DNA of 64,000 nucleotides from Thermocrinis jamiesonii. GTDB lineage: Bacteria > Aquificota > Aquificia > Aquificales > Aquificaceae. The notes under the pieces were generated by a model, which was not told the origin of the DNA, did not search any database, and saw only the letters and a list, made by a program, of their open reading frames with translations. The stretch spans positions 1-64,000 of the forward strand of contig NZ_JNIE01000002.1 in NCBI RefSeq assembly GCF_000702425.1. The letters run 5' to 3'. This document shows, piece after piece, positions 34,096-43,160 of this stretch. A program made the position numbers and the translations under genes. Numbering within the stretch: position 1 is the first letter of the stretch; each line of letters opens with the position of its first letter.

Positions 34096-35748
34096 TAAGA
34101 AGATTTCTATCGCTTCCTTTGGATCTCCATCAAAGACTACCCGGCCATCCTTGAGAAGAATAGCCCTATCACACGCCAGAATATTGGAAAAGCGATGGGC
34201 CACTACTATGAAAACGCTTTCTGGAAAGCTTTCAAAGAGGTTTTTTAGCACTGTATTTTCTGTGTTTGCATCTAAGGCAGAAGTCGCTTCATCCAAAAGC
34301 AATATCTCGGGTTCTTTAAGGAAAATCCTCGCTAACGCAAGCCTTTGAGCTTCTCCACCTGACAAAAGTCTGTTTTCTTCATCTACTTCCTCTTCAAGGC
34401 TTTTGACAAAATCACATACAGACAACTGAAGCGCCTTCCAAAGCTCCTCATCCTTAGCGCCCGGCTTGGCTATAAGCAAGTTTTCTCTGATCGTTCCAGA
34501 CAGTATAAAGCTTTCTTGAGTTAGATAGCCTATTTTGGACCGCAAAGAGGACAGATCAAGCTCTTTGAGGTCCAAGTTATCGTAAAGTATTTTCCCCTTG
34601 TATGGCATAAAGCCACACAAAGCTCTGAGAAGTGTGCTCTTTCCACTTCCTGTGCTACCCATGATTGCTACTTTTTCTCCTTTTTTTATAGAAAAGCTAA
34701 CTCCCTCTAACAAAGTTTTACCATTGACTACCACACTTAGCCCTTCTACTCTTATGCCTTCTTTTAAGCCTACGAATTCTATACCTCCTTCCTTTTCCTC
34801 TTCAAGGTTAAGAAGTTCCCTTATTCTACCCACCACCGGCAAACTTGCCCTAATTTCCACCACGCCCTTTTGACTTTCAATTATTGGCTTTTGTATAAAC
34901 ACCAACGCTGTAACGTAAGACATAAACTCGCCTAAGGAAAGAACTCCCTCAAGCACCCTAAGACCACCGTAAAAGAGTAAAAAGGTTATTACCAAATATC
35001 CAGTACTGTAGTTAAACACAGAGTTTAGAGAAGTGTAAAGCGTAGTCTTCATACTTGCACTGTAAATCTTTTGGTTTATTGCTTTGAACCATCCAAAAAG
35101 TAGATCCTTTGCAGGAAAGGTTCTTATACTCTCATAACCTCTGAATACATCTCCTATCTTGGTTATCAACTGCTCTTGTGATTCTTGAACTCTCCTTAGA
35201 TGTTTTCCTTTTTTCTTTCCAAAGTATCTTACGGAAAGAGCCAAGAAAGGAAAAAGCAGTAAAAGTGCTGTAGTCAGTTGCCAGTCTCTGTAAAGGAGCA
35301 CACCAAAGAGTAAAACAGCGGTGATGGGGTCTCTTGCTAACTTCACCAAAGAAGAGACTAAGAGGTCTCTGTATATCTTCAGGTCTGATAAAACCCTGGT
35401 TGTGTATTCTCCCATGGAGTATGCTTTTGCGGAAAGAAAGGAGGATTTCAAAAACTTTGAGAATATTTTCTCCCTTAAATCCTTTATTTCTCTCTCTGCG
35501 TAGGCGTTTGTATAATAGGAAACTAAAAAGTTTCCAAGCTGTTGAATTACAGCAAGAGCAAACAGTAGGGATGTGGTGAGCAAAAGACTGTGCCAGTCTT
35601 TAAGGAGCATCCCGTTATCTACCAAACCTTTCACCAACAAGCTTATTCCAGAAGTGCTTAAGGATTCTAATAACATTCCCAGCAGAGAAAGAAACACAAA
35701 GAAATAGTGGGCTTTTAAACGTTTTAAAATCCAAAGAAAACTTTCCAT
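34075..35748 (-). CDS. ABC exporter half-transporter (MsbA-like)
   Basis: 557 residues: six hydrophobic segments in about the first 310 residues, then an ATPase domain with Walker A MGSTGSGKST, Q-loop LTQESFILSGTIREN, signature LLSGGEAQRLALARI, Walker B ILLLDEATSALD and the H-loop AHR. MsbA-like exporters flip lipid A or other lipids; with KdsC and Lpt genes nearby a lipid substrate is plausible. I take ATG 35748 over the preceding TTG. TATAAT lies 11 bases upstream and the neighbouring divergent start is only 23 bp away. Confidence 0.88.
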   Translation of the reverse strand: MESFLWILKRLKAHYFFVFLSLLGMLLESLSTSGISLLVKGLVDNGMLLKDWHSLLLTTSLLFALAVIQQLGNFLVSYYTNAYAEREIKDLREKIFSKFLKSSFLSAKAYSMGEYTTRVLSDLKIYRDLLVSSLVKLARDPITAVLLFGVLLYRDWQLTTALLLLFPFLALSVRYFGKKKGKHLRRVQESQEQLITKIGDVFRGYESIRTFPAKDLLFGWFKAINQKIYSASMKTTLYTSLNSVFNYSTGYLVITFLLFYGGLRVLEGVLSLGEFMSYVTALVFIQKPIIESQKGVVEIRASLPVVGRIRELLNLEEEKEGGIEFVGLKEGIRVEGLSVVVNGKTLLEGVSFSIKKGEKVAIMGSTGSGKSTLLRALCGFMPYKGKILYDNLDLKELDLSSLRSKIGYLTQESFILSGTIRENLLIAKPGAKDEELWKALQLSVCDFVKSLEEEVDEENRLLSGGEAQRLALARIFLKEPEILLLDEATSALDANTENTVLKNLFESFPESVFIVVAHRFSNILACDRAILLKDGRVVFDGDPKEAIEIFLSEHLQV

Positions 35749-35771
35749 CAAAAAAGTTTATTATATTTCTG

Positions 35772-36083
35772 ATGGGCGATATTCAGAAAGCTGGTTCAGA
35801 TAGAGGCAATTTAGAAAAGGAACTTGAACACACGCTAATATCCATAAAGATGATATACCGTGGCTACATGCTAACCATAGAAGAATACACAAAAGAAGAG
35901 CTTATGGGAGACTTGGAAGAGTATCGCCTTCAGTTTAAAAGAGTTACAGAAACTCTTTTAAGCAGAGCAAAGAATACTGAAATTCCAAAATTAATAGAGA
36001 TAGCTGAACAGATAGAGTGGTATTACACTCAGTTGATAGAGGCTATAAAGCAAAGGCTTACAGAGTATGATAATCTACGGTAA
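35772..36083 (+). CDS. Conserved-looking hypothetical helical protein
   Basis: 103 residues, charged (many Glu/Lys/Arg) and predicted almost wholly helical, e.g. KELEHTLISIKMIYRGYML and IPKLIEIAEQIEWYYTQLIE. I do not recognise the family; there are no cysteines, signal or membrane segment. It overlaps rlmB by 17 bp and so is probably co-translated with it. Its ATG is 23 bp from the divergent ABC exporter start, with TATTAT 7 bases upstream. Confidence 0.65.
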   Translation: MGDIQKAGSDRGNLEKELEHTLISIKMIYRGYMLTIEEYTKEELMGDLEEYRLQFKRVTETLLSRAKNTEIPKLIEIAEQIEWYYTQLIEAIKQRLTEYDNLR

Positions 36084-36786
36084 AAACCCAGTGATAGAAG
36101 CCTTGAAGGCGAACAAACCTGTGGAAAAGGTCCTTGTAGCACACGATAGCCATCCTCCCTATCAGGTAGTTAAGCTCTGCAAAGAAAGGGGAATAAAAAT
36201 CCAGAGAGTGCCAAGACAAAAAATAGAAGAGCTTGCAGGAACCAAAAAAACACAAGGTATATTAGCTCTAATCAGCCCAGTGCCTCTTATACCTTACCAA
36301 CAGCTCTTCAAAATGGCTTTTGAAAGAAAAACTTTCTTCTTAGTCTTGGATCACATAACAGACCCGCAGAATGCGGGAAATCTTATAAGGACGTGTGAAG
36401 TGTTTGGGGGTGTAGGTGTGCTAATGCCAAAGGACAGAAGTTTTCCTCTTAACCAGACGGTGGTTAAGGCTTCCTCAGGTGCATTGTTCTATCTCTCTTT
36501 CAGCAGAACTCCCAGTCTCAGAAAGGCCTTAGAAGACTTTAAGAACATGGGAGGCAGTGTGATTGTGGTAGAAAGGGGTGGGGAGGACATAAGAAGGTCT
36601 AACTTTGAGCTTCCCTGTGCTTTGGTCTTAGGTTCGGAGGGAGAGGGTGTGTCAAAGAGTGTGCTTGAGCTGGCGGATAAGGTCCTATCCATCCCAATGG
36701 TTGGAAAGGTAAATTCCTTAAACGTGTCTTCCGCAGGTGCCATAGCCATGTGGGAAGTGTTTAGAAGATTCTTAACAAAATCTTAA
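36067..36786 (+). CDS. rlmB: 23S rRNA 2'-O-methyltransferase, TrmH/RlmB (SPOUT) family
   Basis: 239 residues: an L30e-like N-terminal substrate domain (MIIYGKNPVIEALKANKPVEKVLV) and a SPOUT methyltransferase domain with the three motifs LDHITDPQNAGNLIRTCEVFG, LVLGSEGEGVS and SIPMVGKVNSLNVSSAGAI. This is the RlmB/TrmH pattern (knot-forming SAM site). RlmB makes Gm2251 in E. coli 23S rRNA. The stop lies inside the Pho-box-like repeat that precedes pstS. Confidence 0.92.
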   Translation: MIIYGKNPVIEALKANKPVEKVLVAHDSHPPYQVVKLCKERGIKIQRVPRQKIEELAGTKKTQGILALISPVPLIPYQQLFKMAFERKTFFLVLDHITDPQNAGNLIRTCEVFGGVGVLMPKDRSFPLNQTVVKASSGALFYLSFSRTPSLRKALEDFKNMGGSVIVVERGGEDIRRSNFELPCALVLGSEGEGVSKSVLELADKVLSIPMVGKVNSLNVSSAGAIAMWEVFRRFLTKS

Positions 36787-36803
36787 CAATCTGTCGGTAA
36801 AAT
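36771..36803 (+). promoter_or_regulatory. Pho-box-like tandem repeats upstream of pstS
   Basis: Two near-identical 11-mers, CTTAACAAAAT (36771-36781) and CTTAACAATCT (36782-36792), are followed by a degenerate third (GTCGGTAAAAT). TTAACA recurs with an 11-bp period, as in PhoP/PhoB binding sites. The first repeat overlaps the end of rlmB. No phoB/phoR genes are in the window. Confidence 0.55.
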
Positions 36804-36805
36804 TC

Positions 36806-36828
36806 CCTCCCAGAAAACCTTAGGGAGG
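36806..36828 (+). promoter_or_regulatory. Hairpin sequestering the pstS ribosome binding site
   Basis: CCTCCC (36806-36811) can pair perfectly with GGGAGG (36823-36828), across an 11-base loop. GGGAGG is the Shine-Dalgarno of pstS, 7 bases before its ATG. In the closed form the site would be hidden. No U-run follows, so it is not a terminator. Confidence 0.45.
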
Positions 36829-36835
36829 CATAAGT

Positions 36836-37831
36836 ATGAGAAAGGCTCTTCTTTTGAGTGCGGTCTTTTCAGTCAGTGCTATACTTGCTGATGCAAAGGC
36901 CCAAGAGCTCATCATAAAAATTGATGGCTCTTCTACTGTTTATCCTATAACGGAAGCGGTAGCTGAAGAATTTCAAAAGGTTAAAAAGGGTGCAGTGAAG
37001 GTAACGGTGGGTATATCTGGAACTGGTGGTGGTTTTAAGAAATTCTGCAGAGGAGAAACAGACATAAGCAACGCATCCAGACCCATACTCAAGAAGGAGA
37101 TGCAAGAGTGTGCAAAGAACGGAGTAAGGTATATAGAGCTTCCTATCGCTTACGATGGTTTGGCGGTAGTTGTCAATCCAAGAAACAATTGGGCAAAGTG
37201 TATGACCGTGGAACAGCTTAAGGAAATCTGGAAGCCCGAATCCCAAGGAAAAACTTTCAAGTGGAAAGACCTTGACCCCAAATGGCCAGATATTCCCATA
37301 AAGCTCTGCGGACCAGGCTCGGACTCTGGAACCTTTGACTACTTTACTGAAGCCATAGTAGGTAAGGCAAAGGCCAGCAGGGGAGATTATTTGGCTTCCG
37401 AAGATGACAACGTCTTAGTTCAGTTTGCTTCCAGAGAAAGGGGCGCACTTTGCTACTTTGGTTTAGCTTATGTTGAAGAAAACAAAGGAAAAATAAAGGC
37501 TGTTCAAATTAAGAATCCCAAAACTGGTGAGTGTGTGGCACCCAGCCTTGAAACAGTAAGGAGTGGTAAGTATCAACCACTTTCCAGACCATTGTTTATA
37601 TACGTTAATGTGAAAGCTTTGGAAAGACCAGAAGTTAAAGAATTCGTAGATTTCTACATAAAGAACGCAGAAAAACTCTCCAGGCAAGTAGGATACATAC
37701 CTTTGCCATCAAAATTCTATCCAGAAATTGCAAAAAGAGTTGAACAAAGAAAAGTGGGAACTGTGTTTGGCGGTGAGCCAGAAGTGGGACTAACCATAGA
37801 CGAACTTGTAAAAAGAGAGCTAAAGGAATGA
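36836..37831 (+). CDS. pstS: Periplasmic phosphate-binding protein PstS
   Basis: Captures phosphate for the PstCAB importer. The 331 residues begin with a signal peptide (about 1-22, cleavage near ADAKA-QE) and show the phosphate-contacting segments [40 protein letters not shown] and [14 protein letters not shown]. Several cysteines (KFCRG, QECAK, KLCGP, ECVAP) may form disulfides. The RBS GGGAGG is embedded in a hairpin, and a terminator follows before pstC. Confidence 0.95.
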   Translation: MRKALLLSAVFSVSAILADAKAQELIIKIDGSSTVYPITEAVAEEFQKVKKGAVKVTVGISGTGGGFKKFCRGETDISNASRPILKKEMQECAKNGVRYIELPIAYDGLAVVVNPRNNWAKCMTVEQLKEIWKPESQGKTFKWKDLDPKWPDIPIKLCGPGSDSGTFDYFTEAIVGKAKASRGDYLASEDDNVLVQFASRERGALCYFGLAYVEENKGKIKAVQIKNPKTGECVAPSLETVRSGKYQPLSRPLFIYVNVKALERPEVKEFVDFYIKNAEKLSRQVGYIPLPSKFYPEIAKRVEQRKVGTVFGGEPEVGLTIDELVKRELKE

Positions 37832-37838
37832 TCTTTAT

Positions 37839-37864
37839 AGGGGTCTAGCAGGCCCCTTTGTTTT
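37839..37864 (+). terminator. Intrinsic terminator between pstS and pstC
   Basis: An 8-bp stem AGGGGTCT/AGGCCCCT (one G-U pair) with an AGC loop is followed by TTGTTTT. It lies 8 bp after the pstS stop and would favour pstS mRNA over the permease genes. Confidence 0.7.
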
Positions 37865-37879
37865 AAAATAATTTAAAAG

Positions 37880-38809
37880 ATGCTATCACAATTGCCCCTT
37901 AATGTAAAGAAAAAACTTGATACCGTTTTTCACATTTTCTTTTTCTCAATGGGATTGGTAACCATACTGGTTACCTTTCTGATAGTGCTTGCACTCGTTT
38001 TAGACGCTGTTAAGTTTTTCTTACACGAAGAGGCGGGCGGTTTTCCTAAGTCCCTTATAAGATTCTTTACAGAAACCCAATGGACCCCTACTTTTTACGA
38101 CAAACAAATAGGCATTCTTCCCCTTCTTAATGGAACCTTTATGATAGCCTTTATAGCTGGTTTGATAAGCATACCTATGGGTTTATTAGTAGCAGCCTAT
38201 TTGAGCGAATTTGCCAGCTTTAAAACCAGAGAGTTTATAAAACCTTTGCTTGACTTTATGGAAGCGGTGCCTACCGTAGTCTATGGTTACTTTGCCCTTT
38301 TGGTGGTAACTCCAGCCCTTCAAAGGCTTTTTTCCTACTTTGGCATAGAGATGGAAGGGATGAATGCTTTGTCTCCTGGCATAGTTCTTGGTTTTATGAT
38401 CCTACCTTTTACTGCCTCTATGGTGGAGGATGCCTTTAAGGGAGTTCCAGCCTATTTGAGAGAGGCAAGCTATGCCCTTGGTGCAGACAAGGTGACAACT
38501 TTTCTTAAAGTAGTTCTCCCTGCTGCCAAATCTGGAGTTTTATCCGCTTATTTGCTTGGTATATCCAGAGCGTTGGGCGAAACTATGGTGGTTGCGGTTG
38601 CTGCGGGTATGTATCCCAATTTAACTTTAAACCCCCTTGAGCCCATCCAAACCATAACCGGATACATAGTTCAAGTAGCCCTCGGAGACCTTCCCTTTAA
38701 CTCCTTTGAATACTTGTCTATATTTGCCGCAGGCATATCCCTCTTTGTAATAACCCTTATTTTCAACCTTTTGGCGGTCCACTTCAAAAGCAAGGTGAAG
38801 GGGTATTAA
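37880..38809 (+). CDS. pstC: Phosphate ABC transporter permease PstC
   Basis: 309-residue inner-membrane permease with about six membrane segments. It carries the transport-permease EAA-type loop (EASYALGADKVTTFLKVVLPAAKSG, near residue 192) and the family phrase AVPTVVYGYFALLVV. It probably has a secondary promoter: TAAAAT (37864-37869) is 10 bases before the ATG, just past the terminator. It ends one base before pstA. Confidence 0.94.
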   Translation: MLSQLPLNVKKKLDTVFHIFFFSMGLVTILVTFLIVLALVLDAVKFFLHEEAGGFPKSLIRFFTETQWTPTFYDKQIGILPLLNGTFMIAFIAGLISIPMGLLVAAYLSEFASFKTREFIKPLLDFMEAVPTVVYGYFALLVVTPALQRLFSYFGIEMEGMNALSPGIVLGFMILPFTASMVEDAFKGVPAYLREASYALGADKVTTFLKVVLPAAKSGVLSAYLLGISRALGETMVVAVAAGMYPNLTLNPLEPIQTITGYIVQVALGDLPFNSFEYLSIFAAGISLFVITLIFNLLAVHFKSKVKGY

Positions 38810-38810
38810 A

Positions 38811-39674
38811 ATGAAAGAGAAAGTTTTTTCTGCCATTGGTCTGATCCTGTCCTTAATTTCTATACTGTTTTTGTTTAGCATTACCCTTGCCCTTCTTATT
38901 CATGGATGGTCTCGTATAATAGATCCTTCCTTTTACACCTCTTTTCCATCCCGGTTTCCCGAACAGGCAGGCATACTCTCCGCTTGGGTAGGCACAGTTT
39001 ACGTTATGCTTGGTGCCATCTTCTGGAGCGTGCTTATAGGAGTCCCTGCAGGCATATACCTTGAGGAATATGCAGACAGAGAAAGTAAGATAGCTAGAAT
39101 AATAGAGGCAAACATATCAAACCTTGCGGCGGTGCCTTCTATAGTTTATGGGCTTTTGGCTTTAAGCATTTTTGTCTATAGGTTTAACTTAGGAGAAAGC
39201 ATACTTACCGCTGGTTTAACCTTGGGGCTTTTGATGGTGCCGGTTATAGTGGTAGCTACAAGAGAATCCATTAGGAGGATCCCCAGGTCCATAAGGGAAG
39301 CGGCCTATGCGCTTGGTGCAACCAAATGGGAAACACTTTTTCACCACATAATACCCTACTCCCTCGGCGGAATTCTCACAGGTGTGATCATATCCATAAG
39401 CAGAGCTATAGGAGAAACTGCACCCCTCATTACCATAGGAGCGTTGACCTTTATAGCCTTTTTACCCCCAGAACCTTGGGAAGACTTTATAGGTATGTTA
39501 AAATCTCCCTTTACAGTTCTTCCCATCCAGATGTTTAACTGGGTTTCAAGACCGCAGGCTGGTTTTCATACAAACGCCGCTGCTGCAGGTTTTGTGCTTT
39601 TGGTCTTAGCCTTTCTCTTCAACGCTTTGGCTTTCTATCTTAGGTTTAAGTTCAGAAAAAGATATGCGTGGTGA
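38811..39674 (+). CDS. pstA: Phosphate ABC transporter permease PstA
   Basis: Partner permease of PstC. The 287 residues have about six membrane segments, [15 protein letters not shown], and the EAA loop [25 protein letters not shown] near residue 163, followed by [14 protein letters not shown]. It starts one base after the pstC stop and ends 11 bp before the preferred pstB ATG. Confidence 0.94.
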   Translation: MKEKVFSAIGLILSLISILFLFSITLALLIHGWSRIIDPSFYTSFPSRFPEQAGILSAWVGTVYVMLGAIFWSVLIGVPAGIYLEEYADRESKIARIIEANISNLAAVPSIVYGLLALSIFVYRFNLGESILTAGLTLGLLMVPVIVVATRESIRRIPRSIREAAYALGATKWETLFHHIIPYSLGGILTGVIISISRAIGETAPLITIGALTFIAFLPPEPWEDFIGMLKSPFTVLPIQMFNWVSRPQAGFHTNAAAAGFVLLVLAFLFNALAFYLRFKFRKRYAW

Positions 39675-39685
39675 GGAGGCTCTAC

Positions 39686-40450
39686 ATGAACAACGTAAAG
39701 CTGGACCTTAGAAAGGTATCCGTCTTTTATGGGAAAAACCAGGCGGTGAAAGAGGTTAGCTTTCCAGTTTATGAAAACAAGGTAATTGCCATAATAGGAC
39801 CCTCTGGCTGTGGAAAAACTACCCTTTTGAGAGTGCTAAACAGAATGCACGACCTTTATCCTGACATAACCTACACCGGAGAAGCTATACTCTATCCCGA
39901 AGGCATTAACCTAATAGACAAAAAGGTTGATCCCTTAAAAGTTAGAATGCGCATAGGTATGGTTTTCCAGAAGCCAAACCCTTTCCCAAAATCTATCTTT
40001 GAAAACGTAGCCTATGGACTTCGTATAAGGGGTATAAAAAACAAAACTGAGCTTAGCGAACGGGTAGAAGAGGCGTTAAAGGCTGCGTGGCTTTGGGATG
40101 AGGTAAAAGACCGCCTTCATGACAACGCCTATTCTTTGTCTGGTGGCCAACAGCAAAGACTGTGTATAGCAAGAGCAATAGCGGTTCAACCAGAAGTGCT
40201 TCTTTTTGACGAGCCTACCTCTGCCCTTGACCCTATATCCACCGCAAAGATAGAGGAGCTTATAGTGGAACTAAAGAAAAGAACTACCATACTTATCGTC
40301 ACTCACAATATGCAACAGGCAGCAAGGATTTCTGACTTTACCGCTTTTATGTATTTGGGCGAACTGATAGAATTTGGACCTACAGAAAAGATATTTACAA
40401 AACCAGATAAAAAACTTACGGAAGACTACATTACCGGAAGGTTTGGCTAA
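39686..40450 (+). CDS. pstB: Phosphate ABC transporter ATPase PstB
   Basis: Energises PstCA. I prefer ATG 39686 ([10 protein letters not shown]) to the upstream GTG at 39668 because GAGGAGG sits 6 bases before it. The 254 residues show Walker [10 protein letters not shown] (residue 38), [18 protein letters not shown] typical of PstB, signature [15 protein letters not shown] and Walker [13 protein letters not shown]. No phoU follows; instead the gene ends in a 20-bp overlap with a convergent ATPase. Confidence 0.95.
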   Translation: MNNVKLDLRKVSVFYGKNQAVKEVSFPVYENKVIAIIGPSGCGKTTLLRVLNRMHDLYPDITYTGEAILYPEGINLIDKKVDPLKVRMRIGMVFQKPNPFPKSIFENVAYGLRIRGIKNKTELSERVEEALKAAWLWDEVKDRLHDNAYSLSGGQQQRLCIARAIAVQPEVLLFDEPTSALDPISTAKIEELIVELKKRTTILIVTHNMQQAARISDFTAFMYLGELIEFGPTEKIFTKPDKKLTEDYITGRFG

Positions 40451-41174
40451 GTTTTAATAACCCTTCTAAGTCTTTTATAAACTGATAGGCTGTTCTGCCA
40501 GAAAAACTACCCCTTTCTGTAGCCCACAGAAGGGCTTTCTCTTCAAGATCTGATATATCTATTCCACGCTTTTTAGCGTAAAACTTCACTATTTCTAAGT
40601 ATTGGCTCTTGTCAAAGGCATAAAAGCCCAATCTTATTCCAAACCTTTCGACAAGGGATGTTACCTCTCTGTAATCCTCTTCTGGAAACCTTCCTTGTTT
40701 TTCTCTGTCTGCGACTATGTGTTTTCTATTGGATGTTGCATACACAAGCACATTTTGTGGCCTTTCCTCTAAGTCTCCATCCAAAAGGGACTTTAGCAGT
40801 CTATACTCATCTTCTTCTGGCTCAAAAGAAAGGTCATCAAAAAAGAGTATGAACCACTTTTTGCTATCCCTTAGAACTTCATAAAGGTCTGATATATGTT
40901 CCAGCTGGGCTTTATAAACTTGAATTAGCCTTAAACCTTTGTTTCCAAACAGTCCAAGCATGGATTTTACGAGAGAGGACTTCCCAGTTCCTCTATCACC
41001 CCATAACAAGACGTCGTTTGCGGGATAGCTCATCACAAACTGCATTGTATTTCTTCTTAATTGTTCCTTTTGTCTTTCTATACACAGCAGACTTTCAAAG
41101 TCCGGTATGTGAGGGTGGGCAATAGGTTGAAGCTTACCATCTTTGAACCTAAAGGCTAAAAACTCTTCAAACAT
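40431..41174 (-). CDS. DUF815-family AAA-type ATPase
   Basis: 247 residues from ATG 41174 ([10 protein letters not shown]), chosen over the TTG at 41201 that would overlap the divergent gene's start. Walker [14 protein letters not shown] is near residue 59 and Walker [12 protein letters not shown] near 110, followed by a sensor-like [13 protein letters not shown]. This pattern and the preceding [16 protein letters not shown] are those of the widespread DUF815 family, whose role is not established. Possible -10 TAAACT lies 8 bases upstream. Confidence 0.85.
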   Translation of the reverse strand: MFEEFLAFRFKDGKLQPIAHPHIPDFESLLCIERQKEQLRRNTMQFVMSYPANDVLLWGDRGTGKSSLVKSMLGLFGNKGLRLIQVYKAQLEHISDLYEVLRDSKKWFILFFDDLSFEPEEDEYRLLKSLLDGDLEERPQNVLVYATSNRKHIVADREKQGRFPEEDYREVTSLVERFGIRLGFYAFDKSQYLEIVKFYAKKRGIDISDLEEKALLWATERGSFSGRTAYQFIKDLEGLLKLSQTFR

Positions 41175-41200
41175 GCCAGAATAGTTTAAAATAAAAACCA

Positions 41201-41881
41201 ATGGTAAGGAAGCTGTTCCTTTTAGCTTTTCTTATATCCTCCTGTGGTGGAGTGACGCAAGAAGAGTTAAACTTCAAGCTTTCTCAGATAAACAAACGCA
41301 TAACCCAACTGGAAGAACAACAAAGAAAGATTGAAGCTCAACAGATAAAGATAGAGGAAAGAGTAGATGCGCTGTCTCAGAATTTGGCAAGTTTGAGGTT
41401 AGAGCTTGAAGAAACAAAGACCGGAGGAGAAATCCATCACCGCAGAGCCACTGAAGAACTAAAAACTGGCGAGCAGTTAGCAAAGGACAGCGCTCCAAAG
41501 GACTACGAAAAAGAATATCAAGAGGCGCTTAACCTTTACAACCTCAGACAGTTAAATCAGGCAAAGGATAAGTTCATAGAGTTTATTAAAAATAATCCCC
41601 AAACACCCCTAACAGACAATGCCTACCTTTGGCTGGGTGTGGTCTACAGGGATCTTGGAGACATAAAGAGGGCGGAGGCTGTTTGGAGAACGTTGGAGGA
41701 AAAATGTAAAAGAGGTGAGCTGGTAGATTGCAACAAATTACCCTCTGCTTACCTACAGCTTGCCAGGATCTACGAAAACTCCGGAGACACAGCTAAAGCT
41801 AAGGAATACTACGAAAAAATCCTAAGAGAATTCCCTCTGTCGGACGAGGCCAACATAGCAAAGACCAAAGTTGATAGGTAA
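41201..41881 (+). CDS. Coiled-coil and TPR lipoprotein (CpoB/YbgF-like)
   Basis: 226 residues: short signal ending FLISSCGG (lipid Cys at about residue 15), a coiled coil from about 22 to 72 (QINKRITQLEEQQRKIEAQQ), a linker, and a C-terminal TPR domain (YQEALNLYNLRQLNQAKDKFIEF, AYLWLGVVYRDLGDIKRAE, AYLQLARIYENSGDTAKAKEYYEKIL). This order resembles CpoB/YbgF, which links cell-wall synthesis to outer-membrane constriction, but it is anchored by lipid and no tol/pal genes are adjacent. TAAAAT is 8 bases before the ATG. Confidence 0.8.
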   Translation: MVRKLFLLAFLISSCGGVTQEELNFKLSQINKRITQLEEQQRKIEAQQIKIEERVDALSQNLASLRLELEETKTGGEIHHRRATEELKTGEQLAKDSAPKDYEKEYQEALNLYNLRQLNQAKDKFIEFIKNNPQTPLTDNAYLWLGVVYRDLGDIKRAEAVWRTLEEKCKRGELVDCNKLPSAYLQLARIYENSGDTAKAKEYYEKILREFPLSDEANIAKTKVDR

Positions 41882-41885
41882 TATT

Positions 41886-43160
41886 CTATTCCATTAACTT
41901 TCTGAACAATTCCATAAGGCTTGAAACGCTACTTTCAAAATCTACGGAGGTTTTGTAATCTTGCCTGAAAAAGTCCTTTATTGCCCTTTCGTGTTTTATA
42001 ACTTTATCCACCAACGGGTTAGTGCCCTGAGTGTATAAACCTAAATTCACCAGTTCTTCAACAGATTCGTAAGCACTTAGGATTTCCTTAATCTGAAGAG
42101 CAACTCGCATGTGGTCCTGCTGGACTATTTGTGGCATTAACCTGCTTAAGCTTTTTACTGGGTCTATGGCGGGGAATAAACCTGCGTTGGCAAGTTTTCT
42201 TGAGAGGATAATATGACCGTCAAGCATGCCCATAAGGGCATCCGCCACAGGATCAAGGCTTATATCATCCCCTTCAACCAAAACGCTGAATATTCCCGTT
42301 ATGCTACCGTTTTGAAAGGCTCCACAACTTTCTACTATCCTGGATAGAAGGTAGAAGACAGAAGGTGTATAGCCCTTTAAAGTGGGGGGTTCTCCAGCGG
42401 AAAGCCCAACCTCTCTCTGAGCCATGGCAAAACGAGTTAGAGAGTCCAACACCAAGAGCACGTCATAGCCCTTTTCGGCAAAATACCTTGCATGGACCAA
42501 TGCACTGATAGCACCTTTTACTTTCATTATAGGCGCCTGATCTGCTGTTGTAACTATAACTACACTTCTTGCTATTGCCTCCCCTAAAATGTCCTCTACG
42601 AATTCTCTAACTTCTCTACCTCTTTCGCCTATCAAACCAAGCACTACCACATCCGCTTTACTGAACTTTGTGATCATCCCCAACAAAGTGGTTTTTCCCA
42701 CACCAGCTCCTGCAAATACGCCTACCTTTTGTCCCTTACCTAAGGTGAAGAGTGCGTTTATAGTTCTTACGCCTGTATCAAACACCTCTTTTATCCTACG
42801 TCTGTGCAAAGGATTTATATCTTTAAGCTCTATCGGTCTTCTCTCTCCGGATATAGGTTTTCCATCCGCAATTCTTCTACCCAAAGGGTTCAACAGCTGT
42901 CCAAGGGCTTGCTCTCCAACCACAGTAGATACCCCTTCTCCCTTTATCCATACTCTATCCCCCACCTTTACTCCTGACAAACTTCCAAAAGGCATAATAA
43001 GATACCTGTTTTCATGAAAACCTATCACCTCTCCATCCACGTCACCGTTGTCTGTTTTTATAATGACATGATTGCCCACAGCTCCTTCTGGCGCAGTAGC
43101 TTCTAAATGAATACCGCTAACCTTTAGAACCTTCCCGTATATCCTATATATACCTTTCAT
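41886..43160 (-). CDS. fliI: Flagellar export ATPase FliI
   Basis: Hexameric ATPase of the flagellar type III export gate. The 424 residues resemble F1-beta: Walker A AGAGVGKTTLL (150-160), GLIGERGREVREF, Walker B VLLVLDSLTRFAMAQREV, and DPVADALMGMLDGHI. The start overlaps the fliH stop by 4 bp in the fliG-fliH-fliI order. The stop is 4 bp from the convergent lipoprotein gene. Confidence 0.94.
   Translation of the reverse strand: MKGIYRIYGKVLKVSGIHLEATAPEGAVGNHVIIKTDNGDVDGEVIGFHENRYLIMPFGSLSGVKVGDRVWIKGEGVSTVVGEQALGQLLNPLGRRIADGKPISGERRPIELKDINPLHRRRIKEVFDTGVRTINALFTLGKGQKVGVFAGAGVGKTTLLGMITKFSKADVVVLGLIGERGREVREFVEDILGEAIARSVVIVTTADQAPIMKVKGAISALVHARYFAEKGYDVLLVLDSLTRFAMAQREVGLSAGEPPTLKGYTPSVFYLLSRIVESCGAFQNGSITGIFSVLVEGDDISLDPVADALMGMLDGHIILSRKLANAGLFPAIDPVKSLSRLMPQIVQQDHMRVALQIKEILSAYESVEELVNLGLYTQGTNPLVDKVIKHERAIKDFFRQDYKTSVDFESSVSSLMELFRKLME

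Noticed and set aside
36806-36828. rlmB terminator for the hairpin before pstS
   Set aside because: There is no U-tract after the stem, and one arm is the pstS Shine-Dalgarno.
42589-43017. 142-codon plus-strand frame opposite fliI
   Set aside because: Serine/threonine/proline-rich translation antisense to a fully conserved ATPase; no motif.
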